From Alcanivoracaceae bacterium (GTDB lineage Bacteria > Pseudomonadota > Gammaproteobacteria > Pseudomonadales > Alcanivoracaceae), in assembly GCA_023146255.1 (NCBI GenBank), contig JAGLCJ010000001.1:62001-126000 (forward strand): 64,000 nucleotides of DNA. Reading direction: 5' to 3'. Below, piece after piece: positions 24,947 through 33,265 of this stretch. Numbering within the stretch: the first letter of the stretch is position 1; each line of letters starts with the position of its first letter. The notes below the pieces were generated by a model. It was given only the letters and a program-made list of their open reading frames with translations, was not told the DNA's origin and did no database searches. The position numbers and the translations under genes were made by a program.

Positions 24947-26360
24947 GCCGATGGTTCATATCGTTCCGGAAATGCGCCGTATTCGCCGTATTCATTTCGT
25001 CGGTATCGGCGGCGTTGGCATGTGCGGTATTGCCGAGGTGTTGTGCAATCAGGGCTACGATATCAGCGGATCAGACCTGCGCGAATCAGCGGTGGTAGAG
25101 CGCCTGCGTGCTCTTGGTGTTCGGGTGGAGATTGGTCACCGAGGTGAAAATATCGGCGACGCCGACGTGGTGGTGACCTCCTCTGCTGTTGATGAGAAAA
25201 ATCTCGAGGTCATGGAAGCCAAGCAAAAACGCATTCCGCTGGTGCCGCGCGCGCAGATGCTGGCCGAGCTGATGCGCTTTCGCCACGGTATTGCCGTGGC
25301 CGGTACCCACGGCAAGACCACCACGACGTCGATGATTGCGTCTATTCTTGCTGAGGCGAAGCTGGACCCTACCTTCGTGATTGGTGGTCGTCTGACCAGC
25401 GCCGGCACCAATGCCCGACTCGGTCAGAGTCGCTATCTGGTGGCAGAGGCGGATGAATCGGATGCCTCTTTCCTGCACCTGCAGCCGATGGTTGCGGTGG
25501 TGACCAATATCGATGCCGATCACATGCATACCTACGGCGGTGACTTTGCCCGTCTGGAAAATACCTTCATCGAATTTCTGCAGAATCTGCCGTTCTACGG
25601 TTTGGCAGTGATGTGCATTGATGATCCGGTGGTGCGGCGTCTGCTGCCGCGAGTCAATCGGCAGATGATCAGTTACGGCTTCAGTGATGATGCCGACGTG
25701 CGTGCAGAGAATGTAACCCAGAAGGGCATGACAACTTCCTTTGATGTCGTCCGTGACGGGCATCCGCCGCTACACGTAAACCTGAACATGCCGGGGCGCC
25801 ACAATGTCCTGAATGCACTGGCAGCCATTGCCGTGGCGACCGATGAAGAAGTACCGGATGAGGCGATTGTTGCTGGCCTGAATGGTTTCACCGGGGTAGG
25901 CCGGCGTTTCGATGTGCTGGGGGAGTACCGCGCCACTGAAGGTAGCGCAACGTTGGTCGATGACTACGGCCATCACCCTCGCGAAGTGGATGTGACCATC
26001 AAGGCGGTACGTGACGGTTGGCCAGGCCGCCGTTTGGTGATGATGTTTCAGCCGCATCGCTATACCCGTACCCGCGATCTTTATGAAGATTTTGTCGACG
26101 TGCTGTCGAAAGTCGATGTGCTGCTGATGCTGGAAGTGTATGGCGCCGGCGAAGAGCCGATTCCAGCCGCTGACTCCCGCGCTCTATGCCACAGCCTGCG
26201 CCAGCGCGGTCAGGTTGAGCCGATCTATGTGGATGATCCGGCCAAGCTGCCGGCATTGCTCGGCAAGGTGCTGCGCGATGGCGATCTGTTTATCACTCAG
26301 GGTGCTGGCAACGTTTCCGCCATCGCCCGTCAGTTAATGAAGGAGGGTGGTCGTGACTGA
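24939..26360 (+). CDS. murC: UDP-MurNAc:L-alanine ligase
   Basis: First Mur ligase; adds L-alanine to UDP-MurNAc. The longest open frame begins inside murG, but GTG 24939 with AGGAGG six bases upstream gives a normal N-terminus. The Rossmann motif HFVGIGGVGMCGIAEVL is near residue 20 and the ATP loop AVAGTHGKTTTTSMI near residues 115-129. 473 residues. An in-frame ATG at 24951 is a weaker alternative because of its long spacing from the ribosome-binding site. Confidence 0.95.
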   Translation: MAEPMVHIVPEMRRIRRIHFVGIGGVGMCGIAEVLCNQGYDISGSDLRESAVVERLRALGVRVEIGHRGENIGDADVVVTSSAVDEKNLEVMEAKQKRIPLVPRAQMLAELMRFRHGIAVAGTHGKTTTTSMIASILAEAKLDPTFVIGGRLTSAGTNARLGQSRYLVAEADESDASFLHLQPMVAVVTNIDADHMHTYGGDFARLENTFIEFLQNLPFYGLAVMCIDDPVVRRLLPRVNRQMISYGFSDDADVRAENVTQKGMTTSFDVVRDGHPPLHVNLNMPGRHNVLNALAAIAVATDEEVPDEAIVAGLNGFTGVGRRFDVLGEYRATEGSATLVDDYGHHPREVDVTIKAVRDGWPGRRLVMMFQPHRYTRTRDLYEDFVDVLSKVDVLLMLEVYGAGEEPIPAADSRALCHSLRQRGQVEPIYVDDPAKLPALLGKVLRDGDLFITQGAGNVSAIARQLMKEGGRD

Positions 26361-27279
26361 TGCCCTGACCACGCTGAAAAGCCGGCTGGCTGCCGTCGGT
26401 AGCGTCGCGGTGCTGTGCGGTGGCAAATCTGCCGAGCGCGAGATTTCCCTGCGCAGCGGCGCAGAAGTGCATGCGGCGATGATGGCGCTGGGTATCAATG
26501 CCGTCAGGGTTGATCCGGCTGACAGCGATATTGATGTGCTGAAAAGTTTCGATGCCTGTTTTATTGCCCTGCACGGCCGCGGTGGTGAGGACGGGGTTAT
26601 TCAGGGTGTGTTGGAGCATTTGGGTGTGCCCTATACCGGCAGCGGCGTGATGGCCTCGGCGATTGGCATGAGCAAGATCGCCACCAAGCTGCTGTGGGCT
26701 GGCGCCGGACTGCCGACGCCTGATTTCTATCTCGCTGGCGTTGGTGAGCGAGATATTGGCTTTCCGTTGATGGTCAAACCGGCCCACGAAGGCTCCTCTA
26801 TTGGCATGCGCAAGGTCGACACCGTGGAGCAGCTTGCCGATGCAGTCGCCGAAGCGGCCCGCTTCGATCATGAAGTGCTGGTGGAGCGCTGGATTCAGGG
26901 TGCCGAGTTCACCGTGGCGATTCTCGGCGATGAGGCATTACCGCCAATTCGGCTGGAAACTCCGAACAGCTTCTATGACTACGAGGCCAAGTATCAGGCT
27001 GATAGCACTCGCTACATCTGCCCCTGCGGGCTTGGCGATGACAAGGAAGCCGAGTTGAAGCAGTTGGCAAAAAAGGCCTTTCAGGTCATTGGCTGCAGCG
27101 GCTGGGGTCGTGTTGATGTGATGCAGGACCAGCAGGGCAATTTCTATCTGCTGGAAGTGAATACCGTGCCGGGGATGACAGATCATTCTCTGGTGCCGAT
27201 GGCCGCGCGTGCCAGTGGCCGTAGTTTCGAGCAGCTGGTTGGCGAAATTCTGCTGGACGGCCTGGAGCAACGCAGATGA
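26353..27279 (+). CDS. ddlB: D-alanine:D-alanine ligase, DdlB type
   Basis: ATP-grasp enzyme making D-Ala-D-Ala for MurF. GTG 26353 lies six bases after AGGAGG and overlaps the murC stop by 8 bp; an upstream in-frame GTG at 26347 is too close to the ribosome-binding site. Motifs: VAVLCGGKSAEREISLRSG, KPAHEGSSIGM, ATP-grasp LEVNTVPGMTDHSLVP. 308 residues. murB, present before ddl in some relatives, is absent here. ftsQ follows with an ATGA overlap. Confidence 0.96.
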   Translation: MTDALTTLKSRLAAVGSVAVLCGGKSAEREISLRSGAEVHAAMMALGINAVRVDPADSDIDVLKSFDACFIALHGRGGEDGVIQGVLEHLGVPYTGSGVMASAIGMSKIATKLLWAGAGLPTPDFYLAGVGERDIGFPLMVKPAHEGSSIGMRKVDTVEQLADAVAEAARFDHEVLVERWIQGAEFTVAILGDEALPPIRLETPNSFYDYEAKYQADSTRYICPCGLGDDKEAELKQLAKKAFQVIGCSGWGRVDVMQDQQGNFYLLEVNTVPGMTDHSLVPMAARASGRSFEQLVGEILLDGLEQRR

Positions 27280-28070
27280 TGCGGAAAACGGTGAAGCTGC
27301 GCGGTGCCCGAGTGCTGCCGGTAAAGCCGGAGCGCAAGCCGTTGGCTGAGCGTCTTTCGGCTGCGATGCCGATGTTACTGGGTGGCCTGGCATTGCTGAC
27401 CCTGATCGGGGTGGTGATCTATCTGCCCGGGACCCTTGATCAGTATCCGATTCGCAGCGTTGGCGTTGAGGGTGTGAAAGATGAGAGGCGTCAGGCCGAA
27501 GTGCGGATGGCGTTGTCGGGTCTGGTGGCGGACGAAAACTTCTTCAGTGTGCCGCTGACAGAAGTATTTCACACCGCGCGTTCGCTGGAATGGGTTGCCG
27601 ATGTGCAAGTGCGCCGCAGCTGGCCGGATCGGTTGGTATTGTTGATTGAGGAACGCGTACCGGTGGCGGTGTGGAACGATGACTTCCTGGTGTCGACTGC
27701 TGGTGAATCGTTCCGGGCATTGAAGCAGTACAGCGTTGATGGGCTGCCACGGTTGCATGGGCCGCAGGAAAGACTGGCAGCAGTGATGGACTACTACCAC
27801 AGCATGAGCAAGGTGCTGGCGCCGGTGGGTCTGCAGATCCGCCGTCTGGATGTGGACGCCAGACTGACTGCCAGATTGCAGTTGGACAACGACATCATGC
27901 TGGTGGTGGATCGTCACCAGTACGCACGCAAGCTGCGCCGTTTTGTGCGCATGTATGACGGGGTGCTGTCTGCGGATGAACGCGGATTGGCACGGGTAGA
28001 TCTGCGATACGCGGATGGCATGGCGGTGCAGTGGCGGCAATCGTCACCGTCGACGGAAAAGAGAGTGTAA
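27276..28070 (+). CDS. ftsQ: Cell division protein FtsQ
   Basis: Bitopic divisome protein that bridges early and late division proteins and binds FtsL/FtsB. 264 residues: a basic cytoplasmic tail, one membrane helix (about 34-54, MLLGGLALLTLIGVVIYL), a POTRA domain starting at IRSVGVEGV, and an FtsQ-type beta domain with EWVADVQVRRSWPDRLVL. Sequence conservation is low in this family; the position between ddlB and ftsA and the domain order make the call firm. Confidence 0.94.
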   Translation: MMRKTVKLRGARVLPVKPERKPLAERLSAAMPMLLGGLALLTLIGVVIYLPGTLDQYPIRSVGVEGVKDERRQAEVRMALSGLVADENFFSVPLTEVFHTARSLEWVADVQVRRSWPDRLVLLIEERVPVAVWNDDFLVSTAGESFRALKQYSVDGLPRLHGPQERLAAVMDYYHSMSKVLAPVGLQIRRLDVDARLTARLQLDNDIMLVVDRHQYARKLRRFVRMYDGVLSADERGLARVDLRYADGMAVQWRQSSPSTEKRV

Positions 28071-28074
28071 TTCC

Positions 28075-29307
28075 ATGGCTACCTCGGGCGGCGAAAAAAT
28101 GTATGTAGGACTCGATGTCGGCACCTCCAAGGTGGTGGCGATTGTCGGTCAGGTCGGGCCGGATGGGTCGATGGAAATTGTCGGCATTGGTACGCACCCC
28201 TCGCGCGGCATGCGCAAGGGCGTGGTGGTGGATATCGAGGCTACTGTGCGCTCGATTCAGCGCGCTGTAGAGGAAGCTGAATTGATGGCTGGTTGTCAGG
28301 TGCATTCGGTTTATGCCGGCATCGCAGGCTCTCATGTCCGCAGTCTGAATTCGCATGGCATGGTGGCGATTCGAGAACGCGAAGTGGCGCAGGCAGATAT
28401 CGACCGGGTTCTTGACGCGGCTCAGGCGGTGGTGATTCCGGCGGATCAGAAAGTGCTGCATGTGCTGCCGCAGGAATACATTGTCGATACTCAGGAAGGT
28501 GTGCGCGAGCCAATCGGCATGAGTGGTGTGCGTCTGGAAGCGCGAGTGCATCTGGTGTCCTGTGCAGTCAACGCGGCCCAGAATATTGAGAAGTGTGTGC
28601 GTCGCTGCGGTCTCGAAGTGGAGGACATCATTCTTGAGCAAGTCGCCTCCAGCTATGCAGTGCTGACGGATGATGAGCGCGAACTCGGTGTCTGCATGGT
28701 GGATATCGGCGGCGGCACCACTGACATTGCGATTTTCACCGATGGCGCCATTCGGCACACGGCGAATATTCCGATTGCTGGCGATCAGGTCACCAATGAC
28801 ATCGCCATGGCGCTGCGCACGCCGAAGCAACACGCTGATGAGTTGAAGATCCGCTATGCCTGTGCGCTGACCCAGTTGGCGGGTGTTGATGAAACTATCA
28901 AGGTGCCGAGTGTCGGAGATCGCCCGCCGCGCACGCTGTCACGTCAGAATCTGGCGGAAGTCGTCGAGCCGCGATATGACGAACTTTTTACGCTGGTACA
29001 GGCGGAAATTCGCCGCTCCGGTCTGGAAGAGATGATTCCTGGCGGCATTGTCCTGACTGGTGGCGCATCAAAAATTGAAGGGGCGGTGGATCTTGCTGAA
29101 GAGATCTTCCATATGCCGGTGCGACTCGGCCAGCCACAGGGTATCAGTGGGTTGACTGACGTAGTGCGTAATCCGGTTTATTCCACCGCCGTGGGCTTGC
29201 TGCTTTATGCACATAAACATGAACAGGATCAACGCGCCGCTCGTAGCAGTGGTGGCGCGGTGGACTGGATCGAGCGTCTCAAGCGCTTTTTCCAGGGCAA
29301 TTTCTGA
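28075..29307 (+). CDS. ftsA: Actin-like cell division protein FtsA
   Basis: Actin-family ATPase that tethers FtsZ filaments to the membrane and recruits later proteins. ATG 28075 gives a 410-residue protein with the phosphate-1 motif GLDVGTSKVVAIVG, phosphate-2 region CMVDIGGGTTDIAIF, GGIVLTGGASKIEG, and a C-terminal amphipathic membrane-targeting helix (WIERLKRFFQGNF). It begins 4 bp after ftsQ and precedes ftsZ by 70 bp. Confidence 0.97.
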   Translation: MATSGGEKMYVGLDVGTSKVVAIVGQVGPDGSMEIVGIGTHPSRGMRKGVVVDIEATVRSIQRAVEEAELMAGCQVHSVYAGIAGSHVRSLNSHGMVAIREREVAQADIDRVLDAAQAVVIPADQKVLHVLPQEYIVDTQEGVREPIGMSGVRLEARVHLVSCAVNAAQNIEKCVRRCGLEVEDIILEQVASSYAVLTDDERELGVCMVDIGGGTTDIAIFTDGAIRHTANIPIAGDQVTNDIAMALRTPKQHADELKIRYACALTQLAGVDETIKVPSVGDRPPRTLSRQNLAEVVEPRYDELFTLVQAEIRRSGLEEMIPGGIVLTGGASKIEGAVDLAEEIFHMPVRLGQPQGISGLTDVVRNPVYSTAVGLLLYAHKHEQDQRAARSSGGAVDWIERLKRFFQGNF

Positions 29308-29377
29308 TCGCATCGCCGCGGCGGTGTGATCGGGCAAGAGCAAGGGTCGAAAACAGGGAAATAACCGGGAGAAAGTC

Positions 29378-30544
29378 ATGACAATGCATTTCAAACTCGA
29401 AGATGGCGTGCCGCATGGCGCAGTGATCAAGGTAGTGGGTGTCGGTGGCGGCGGCGGTAACGCGGTCGAGCACATGGTGCGTTCAAATGTGGATGGTGTG
29501 GAATTTATCTGCGCCAACACCGATGCGCAGGCATTGCGTAATGCCTCAACGCGTACCGTGCTGCAGCTTGGCGGTCAGGTCACCAAAGGTCTGGGCGCTG
29601 GCGCCAATCCGGAGGTTGGTCGTCAGTCGGCGATTGAGGATAGGGAGCGCATTGCTGAACTGCTGCAGGGCGCCGACATGGTGTTCGTTACCGCCGGCAT
29701 GGGCGGTGGTACCGGTACCGGTGCTGCTCCGATCGTGGCCGAAGTGGCCAAGGATCTCGGCATTCTGACCGTGGCGGTGGTCACCAAACCGTTCCCGTTC
29801 GAAGGCCGCAAGCGGATGCAGGTGGCAGAAGCAGGCATTGCCGCACTGCGCGAGCATGTTGATTCGCTGATCACCATTCCGAACGAAAAGCTGCAGGCGG
29901 TTCTGGGTGGCGGTACCACGCTGCTGGATGCTTTCAAGGCGGCCAACGATGTGCTGCTCGGTGCTGTGAAAGGCATCTCGGATCTGATTACCAAGGGCGG
30001 TATTATCAACGTCGACTTCGCCGACGTGCGCACGGTAATGAGCGAGATGGGCATGGCGATGATGGGGACTGGCACCGCCTCCGGCGCCAACCGCGCAGAA
30101 GAAGCGGCGCGCAAGGCGATCTGCAGTCCGCTGCTGGAAGACGTCGACCTGCAGGGTGCCCGTGGTCTGCTGATCAACATCAGCGGCAACACTGACATCT
30201 CGCTGGAAGAGTACACGCTGGTCAACCAGATCATCTCTGATATGGCTCATCAGGATGCCAACATCATTATCGGCACGGCGATCGATCCGGAAATGGGCGA
30301 TGCCCTGTCGGTGACGGTGGTGGCCACCGGTCTGGGCCAGGCTCAGGAACTGAAAGTGGTGCGCGGCGGTCGGAGCACCCACTACGCCGATGGGGCGCCG
30401 AATTACCGCGAGTTGGACAAGCCTGCTGTGGAGCGTCGTTACCCCCGTGAACCGGCGCCGGCTCGCAGTGCACCGGCGGTCAATACGGCTGAGGATCTCA
30501 GTTTCATCGATATCCCGACCTTCCTGCGGCGTCAGGCGGACTGA
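29378..30544 (+). CDS. ftsZ: Tubulin-like cell division GTPase FtsZ
   Basis: Forms the Z ring. The GTP-binding signature GGGTGTG is at residues 109-115, and the T7 synergy loop with NVDFADV is near residue 210. The C-terminal conserved peptide IDIPTFLRRQ, which binds FtsA and ZipA, ends the protein. 388 residues with the usual variable linker. A GGGAGA ribosome-binding site lies upstream. The 70-bp gap from ftsA holds a small GC hairpin but no clear promoter. Confidence 0.98.
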   Translation: MTMHFKLEDGVPHGAVIKVVGVGGGGGNAVEHMVRSNVDGVEFICANTDAQALRNASTRTVLQLGGQVTKGLGAGANPEVGRQSAIEDRERIAELLQGADMVFVTAGMGGGTGTGAAPIVAEVAKDLGILTVAVVTKPFPFEGRKRMQVAEAGIAALREHVDSLITIPNEKLQAVLGGGTTLLDAFKAANDVLLGAVKGISDLITKGGIINVDFADVRTVMSEMGMAMMGTGTASGANRAEEAARKAICSPLLEDVDLQGARGLLINISGNTDISLEEYTLVNQIISDMAHQDANIIIGTAIDPEMGDALSVTVVATGLGQAQELKVVRGGRSTHYADGAPNYRELDKPAVERRYPREPAPARSAPAVNTAEDLSFIDIPTFLRRQAD

Positions 30545-30648
30545 GGGCGGGACGGCCAATGGTGCGTGGAACAATCCTTTGTTACCATGCCGGCCCTGCC
30601 AAGCCTTGACTTTTGCGCCCCCGGGGCGCCTGCCAGAGTGGCCAGAGA

Positions 30649-31563
30649 ATGATCAGACAGAGAACACTGAAGAACGTCATCCGGGCTACCGGAATCGGAC
30701 TGCATACCGGTGAGAAGGTCTACCTCACCGTGCGTCCTGCTCCGGTTGATACCGGCATCATCTTCCGTCGCGTTGACCTCGACCCGGTTGTGGAAATCCC
30801 TGCCGCGGCGGAAAACGTCGGAGAGACGACCCTCTCTTCGACACTGGTAAAAGATGACGTCAAAGTGGGCACTGTGGAGCATTTTCTGTCCGCCATGGCG
30901 GGCCTCGGCATCGACAACGCCTATGTGGAGTTGTCGGCGCCGGAAGTGCCGATCATGGACGGGAGCGCCGGTCCGTTTGTTTTTCTGCTGCAATCGGCCG
31001 GCATTCAGGAACAGGATGCGCTGAAGAAATTCATCCGTATCAAGAAGCCGGTGAAGGTGGAAGATGGGGATAAATCGGCCACTTTTCTGCCGTTTGAGGG
31101 CTTCAAAGTCAGTTTCGAGATTGAATTTGACCACCCGGTTTTCCGCGGTCGCACCCAGACTGCCAGCATAGATTTTTCCTCCACCTCATTTGTCAAAGAG
31201 GTAGCCCGCGCCCGTACTTTCGGTTTCATGCGTGATATCGAATACCTGCGTTCGCAAAATCTTGCCCTCGGTGGCAGCGTCAACAATGCCATTGTTGTCG
31301 ACGAGTTTCGCATCCTCAACGAAGATGGCCTGCGCTACGAAGACGAGTTCGTCAAACACAAGATGCTTGACGCCATTGGCGACCTCTATCTGTTGGGTTT
31401 CAGCCTGATTGGTGAGTTCGTTGGTCACAAGTCCGGCCATGCCCTGAACAATCAGCTGCTGCGCCGGTTGATGGCTGATCAGGATGCCTGGGAGATTGTC
31501 ACCTTTGCTGATGCCGCGACGGCGCCGATTTCCTACATGAAGCCTGTTCTGGCCAGCGAGTAG
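30649..31563 (+). CDS. lpxC: UDP-3-O-acyl-GlcNAc deacetylase
   Basis: Zinc enzyme for the first committed step of lipid A synthesis. ATG 30649 gives the standard start (IRQRTLKNVIRATGIGLHTG) and 304 residues. Zinc and catalytic motifs: VEHFLSAMAGLGIDN, and HKMLDAIGDLYLLG with HKxxD. The 104-bp gap after ftsZ has a perfect GC hairpin (GCGCCCC/GGGGCGC, near 30615-30629) with no T-run. It ends the dcw cluster and is followed by a terminator. Confidence 0.97.
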   Translation: MIRQRTLKNVIRATGIGLHTGEKVYLTVRPAPVDTGIIFRRVDLDPVVEIPAAAENVGETTLSSTLVKDDVKVGTVEHFLSAMAGLGIDNAYVELSAPEVPIMDGSAGPFVFLLQSAGIQEQDALKKFIRIKKPVKVEDGDKSATFLPFEGFKVSFEIEFDHPVFRGRTQTASIDFSSTSFVKEVARARTFGFMRDIEYLRSQNLALGGSVNNAIVVDEFRILNEDGLRYEDEFVKHKMLDAIGDLYLLGFSLIGEFVGHKSGHALNNQLLRRLMADQDAWEIVTFADAATAPISYMKPVLASE

Positions 31564-31582
31564 TCGCTGCCCGGAAGCTGAC

Positions 31583-31610
31583 AAGGGGCCCTGCGGGGCC
31601 TTTTGTCTTT
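31583..31610 (+). terminator. Terminator after lpxC
   Basis: GGCCC-TGCG-GGGCC stem, extended by flanking AA/TT with a small bulge, followed by TTTTGTCTTT. It closes the mraZ-lpxC series, just before the convergent dciA. Confidence 0.7.
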
Positions 31611-31672
31611 ACCACCTTTTACGTTTATGACCTTCACGTTTAAGACAATGTGACCGTCTGCAAGGATTTTGT

Positions 31673-32113
31673 TCAGTCATTCGGGTCAGATGGCGTTGTG
31701 GCAAGCGCGGCCAGCCGATCGAGCGCCGCTGCCAGCGGTGCGTGGTCACACAGTTGAGCGGCCTGACGAATGACTCCGGCCGACGCCGGGTCGAGTTCCG
31801 GAGGGCGCAGTGAAGACGGCCTGGCAAGCGGTTCGGGGGCGGCCTGAACCCTGACGCTGAAGCCCGAGAGCCCTGCTTCCCGGGCGAGTCTGGGGCCGTG
31901 AAAGCGCAGCATCTGGGCAACCGCACTGGTTTCGGCGATCAGTAGCAGCTCGCCCTCCACCACCTCGGCGCGAGTTTTTGCGGCGAGAGCCGGGGGCAGG
32001 GATGGCAGAGATAACGCCTTCGGCGGGGTGCCTGCCGCACGCAGGCGCTGGCTGAGGGCAGAATTGGCCCCCAGCAGGGAATCAAGCGATGGCGGTAAGG
32101 TTGCATTGCTCAT
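31673..32113 (-). CDS. dciA: DUF721 protein, DciA-type replicative helicase loader
   Basis: DciA is the ancestral partner that loads DnaB in bacteria lacking DnaC. This 146-residue protein fits the DUF721 family: an N-terminal helical start (SLDSLLGANSALSQRLRA) then a KH-like core (EVVEGELLLIAETSAVAQML, RFHGPRLAREAGL). It lies between lpxC and an M23 peptidase/secA as in pseudomonads. The DciA role is inferred from family and context; the sequence alone is weakly conserved. Confidence 0.8.
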   Translation of the reverse strand: MSNATLPPSLDSLLGANSALSQRLRAAGTPPKALSLPSLPPALAAKTRAEVVEGELLLIAETSAVAQMLRFHGPRLAREAGLSGFSVRVQAAPEPLARPSSLRPPELDPASAGVIRQAAQLCDHAPLAAALDRLAALATTPSDPND

Positions 32114-32206
32114 AAGGTTTTCTTAGCATTGACCGAATTGCTCAGAAAATAACCGAAGATAATATCCCAACTGTCTGACAGTAAAGGGAAAACTGGCGAA
32201 ACCTGC

Positions 32207-33139
32207 ATGAATATTATCATCCTCAATCCGCGTCGGGGTGGCTCCAGGACGCTGCATCTGCCGCGCTGGCTGGGCTGGGCGGGGGCCCTGATGCTGGTGG
32301 TATTGCCGGTGTCGGTCGGTATCGGCGCCTACTATATCAGCCATTACATCCACCAGCCGCTGTTCAGTGCGGACGTGGCACAGCGCTGGCATGACGATGT
32401 CCGTGGTCAGCAGGAGCAGCTATTCGTATTGCAGCGTGAGGCCGACGAGGAAGTACGTGCATTGACGCTGCGGCTGGCTGACATGCAGGCAAGGCTGCTG
32501 CGACTGGACGCGCTCGGGGAACGGTTACTTGATGTTGCCGGTATTCGTGCTGATGAATTTGATTTCTCCTCCGCACCGGCGCTTGGCGGCCCGGAGGCGC
32601 TGGGTGACACCAGTGATCTGGCCTATGCGCCGCCGGCTTTTGTCGATGCCCTCGGTGAGCTTGCTGCCACCCTGGAGCGTCGCGAGGAACAGCTGAATAT
32701 TCTTGAAGGCCTGATGAATAACCGTCGTCAGGAGCGTGAGGCGTCATTGTCGGGTCGTCCGGTCCAGCGTGGCTGGTTGTCGTCCCGCTTCGGTCGGCGT
32801 ACTGACCCGTTTAGTGGTCGTCTGGCCCAGCACAAGGGGGTCGACTTTGCCGGTAAGGAAGGCACCGATGTGGTCGCCACCGGTGCCGGCGTGGTGACCT
32901 TTTCCGGTGAGCGCTGGGGTTACGGCAACATGGTGGAGATCAACCATGGTAATGGCCTGACCACCCGATATGGCCATCTCAGGGATTTTCTGGTCAGCAC
33001 CGGTGACATTGTTCGTGCCGGCGAGCCAGTGGCAACGCTGGGCTCCACCGGTCGCTCAACCGGTCCGCACGTCCACTACGAAGTGTTGCGCCATGGCCAG
33101 CACATCAACCCCGAGCCCTTCCTGCACCGTCCTCGTTGA
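32207..33139 (+). CDS. M23 metallopeptidase with membrane anchor and coiled coil
   Basis: Probable cell wall hydrolase. 310 residues: a cytoplasmic tail, one membrane helix (about 22-44), a coiled-coil stretch (about 60-110), and a C-terminal LytM/M23 domain. All zinc ligands and catalytic histidines are present: HKGVD with His209 and Asp213, GHL with His257, HVH with His288 and His290. It should therefore be an active endopeptidase rather than a degenerate EnvC/NlpD-type activator. It diverges from dciA and precedes secA. Confidence 0.9.
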   Translation: MNIIILNPRRGGSRTLHLPRWLGWAGALMLVVLPVSVGIGAYYISHYIHQPLFSADVAQRWHDDVRGQQEQLFVLQREADEEVRALTLRLADMQARLLRLDALGERLLDVAGIRADEFDFSSAPALGGPEALGDTSDLAYAPPAFVDALGELAATLERREEQLNILEGLMNNRRQEREASLSGRPVQRGWLSSRFGRRTDPFSGRLAQHKGVDFAGKEGTDVVATGAGVVTFSGERWGYGNMVEINHGNGLTTRYGHLRDFLVSTGDIVRAGEPVATLGSTGRSTGPHVHYEVLRHGQHINPEPFLHRPR

Positions 33140-33142
33140 TCA

Positions 33143-33170
33143 AAAGGCCCGCAATGCGGGCCTTTCTCTT
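33143..33170 (+). terminator. Terminator between the M23 gene and secA
   Basis: Perfect 10-bp stem AAAGGCCCGC-AAT-GCGGGCCTTT (33143-33152 and 33156-33165) followed by CTCTT. It is a clear rho-independent hairpin, so secA probably has its own promoter in the following 95 bp. Confidence 0.85.
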
Positions 33171-33265
33171 ATATCACTGCTGCTGAACGGGTAGAATGTC
33201 GCCTTTCTCGAGGCGTGCCCCTCAGGCCGCGCCAGACATTCACGAAACAGGAAAGCGGACGTTCC

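Noticed and set aside
33171..33265. secM-like arrest peptide before secA
   Set aside because: Only 95 bp remain after the M23 terminator and no arrest motif is present.
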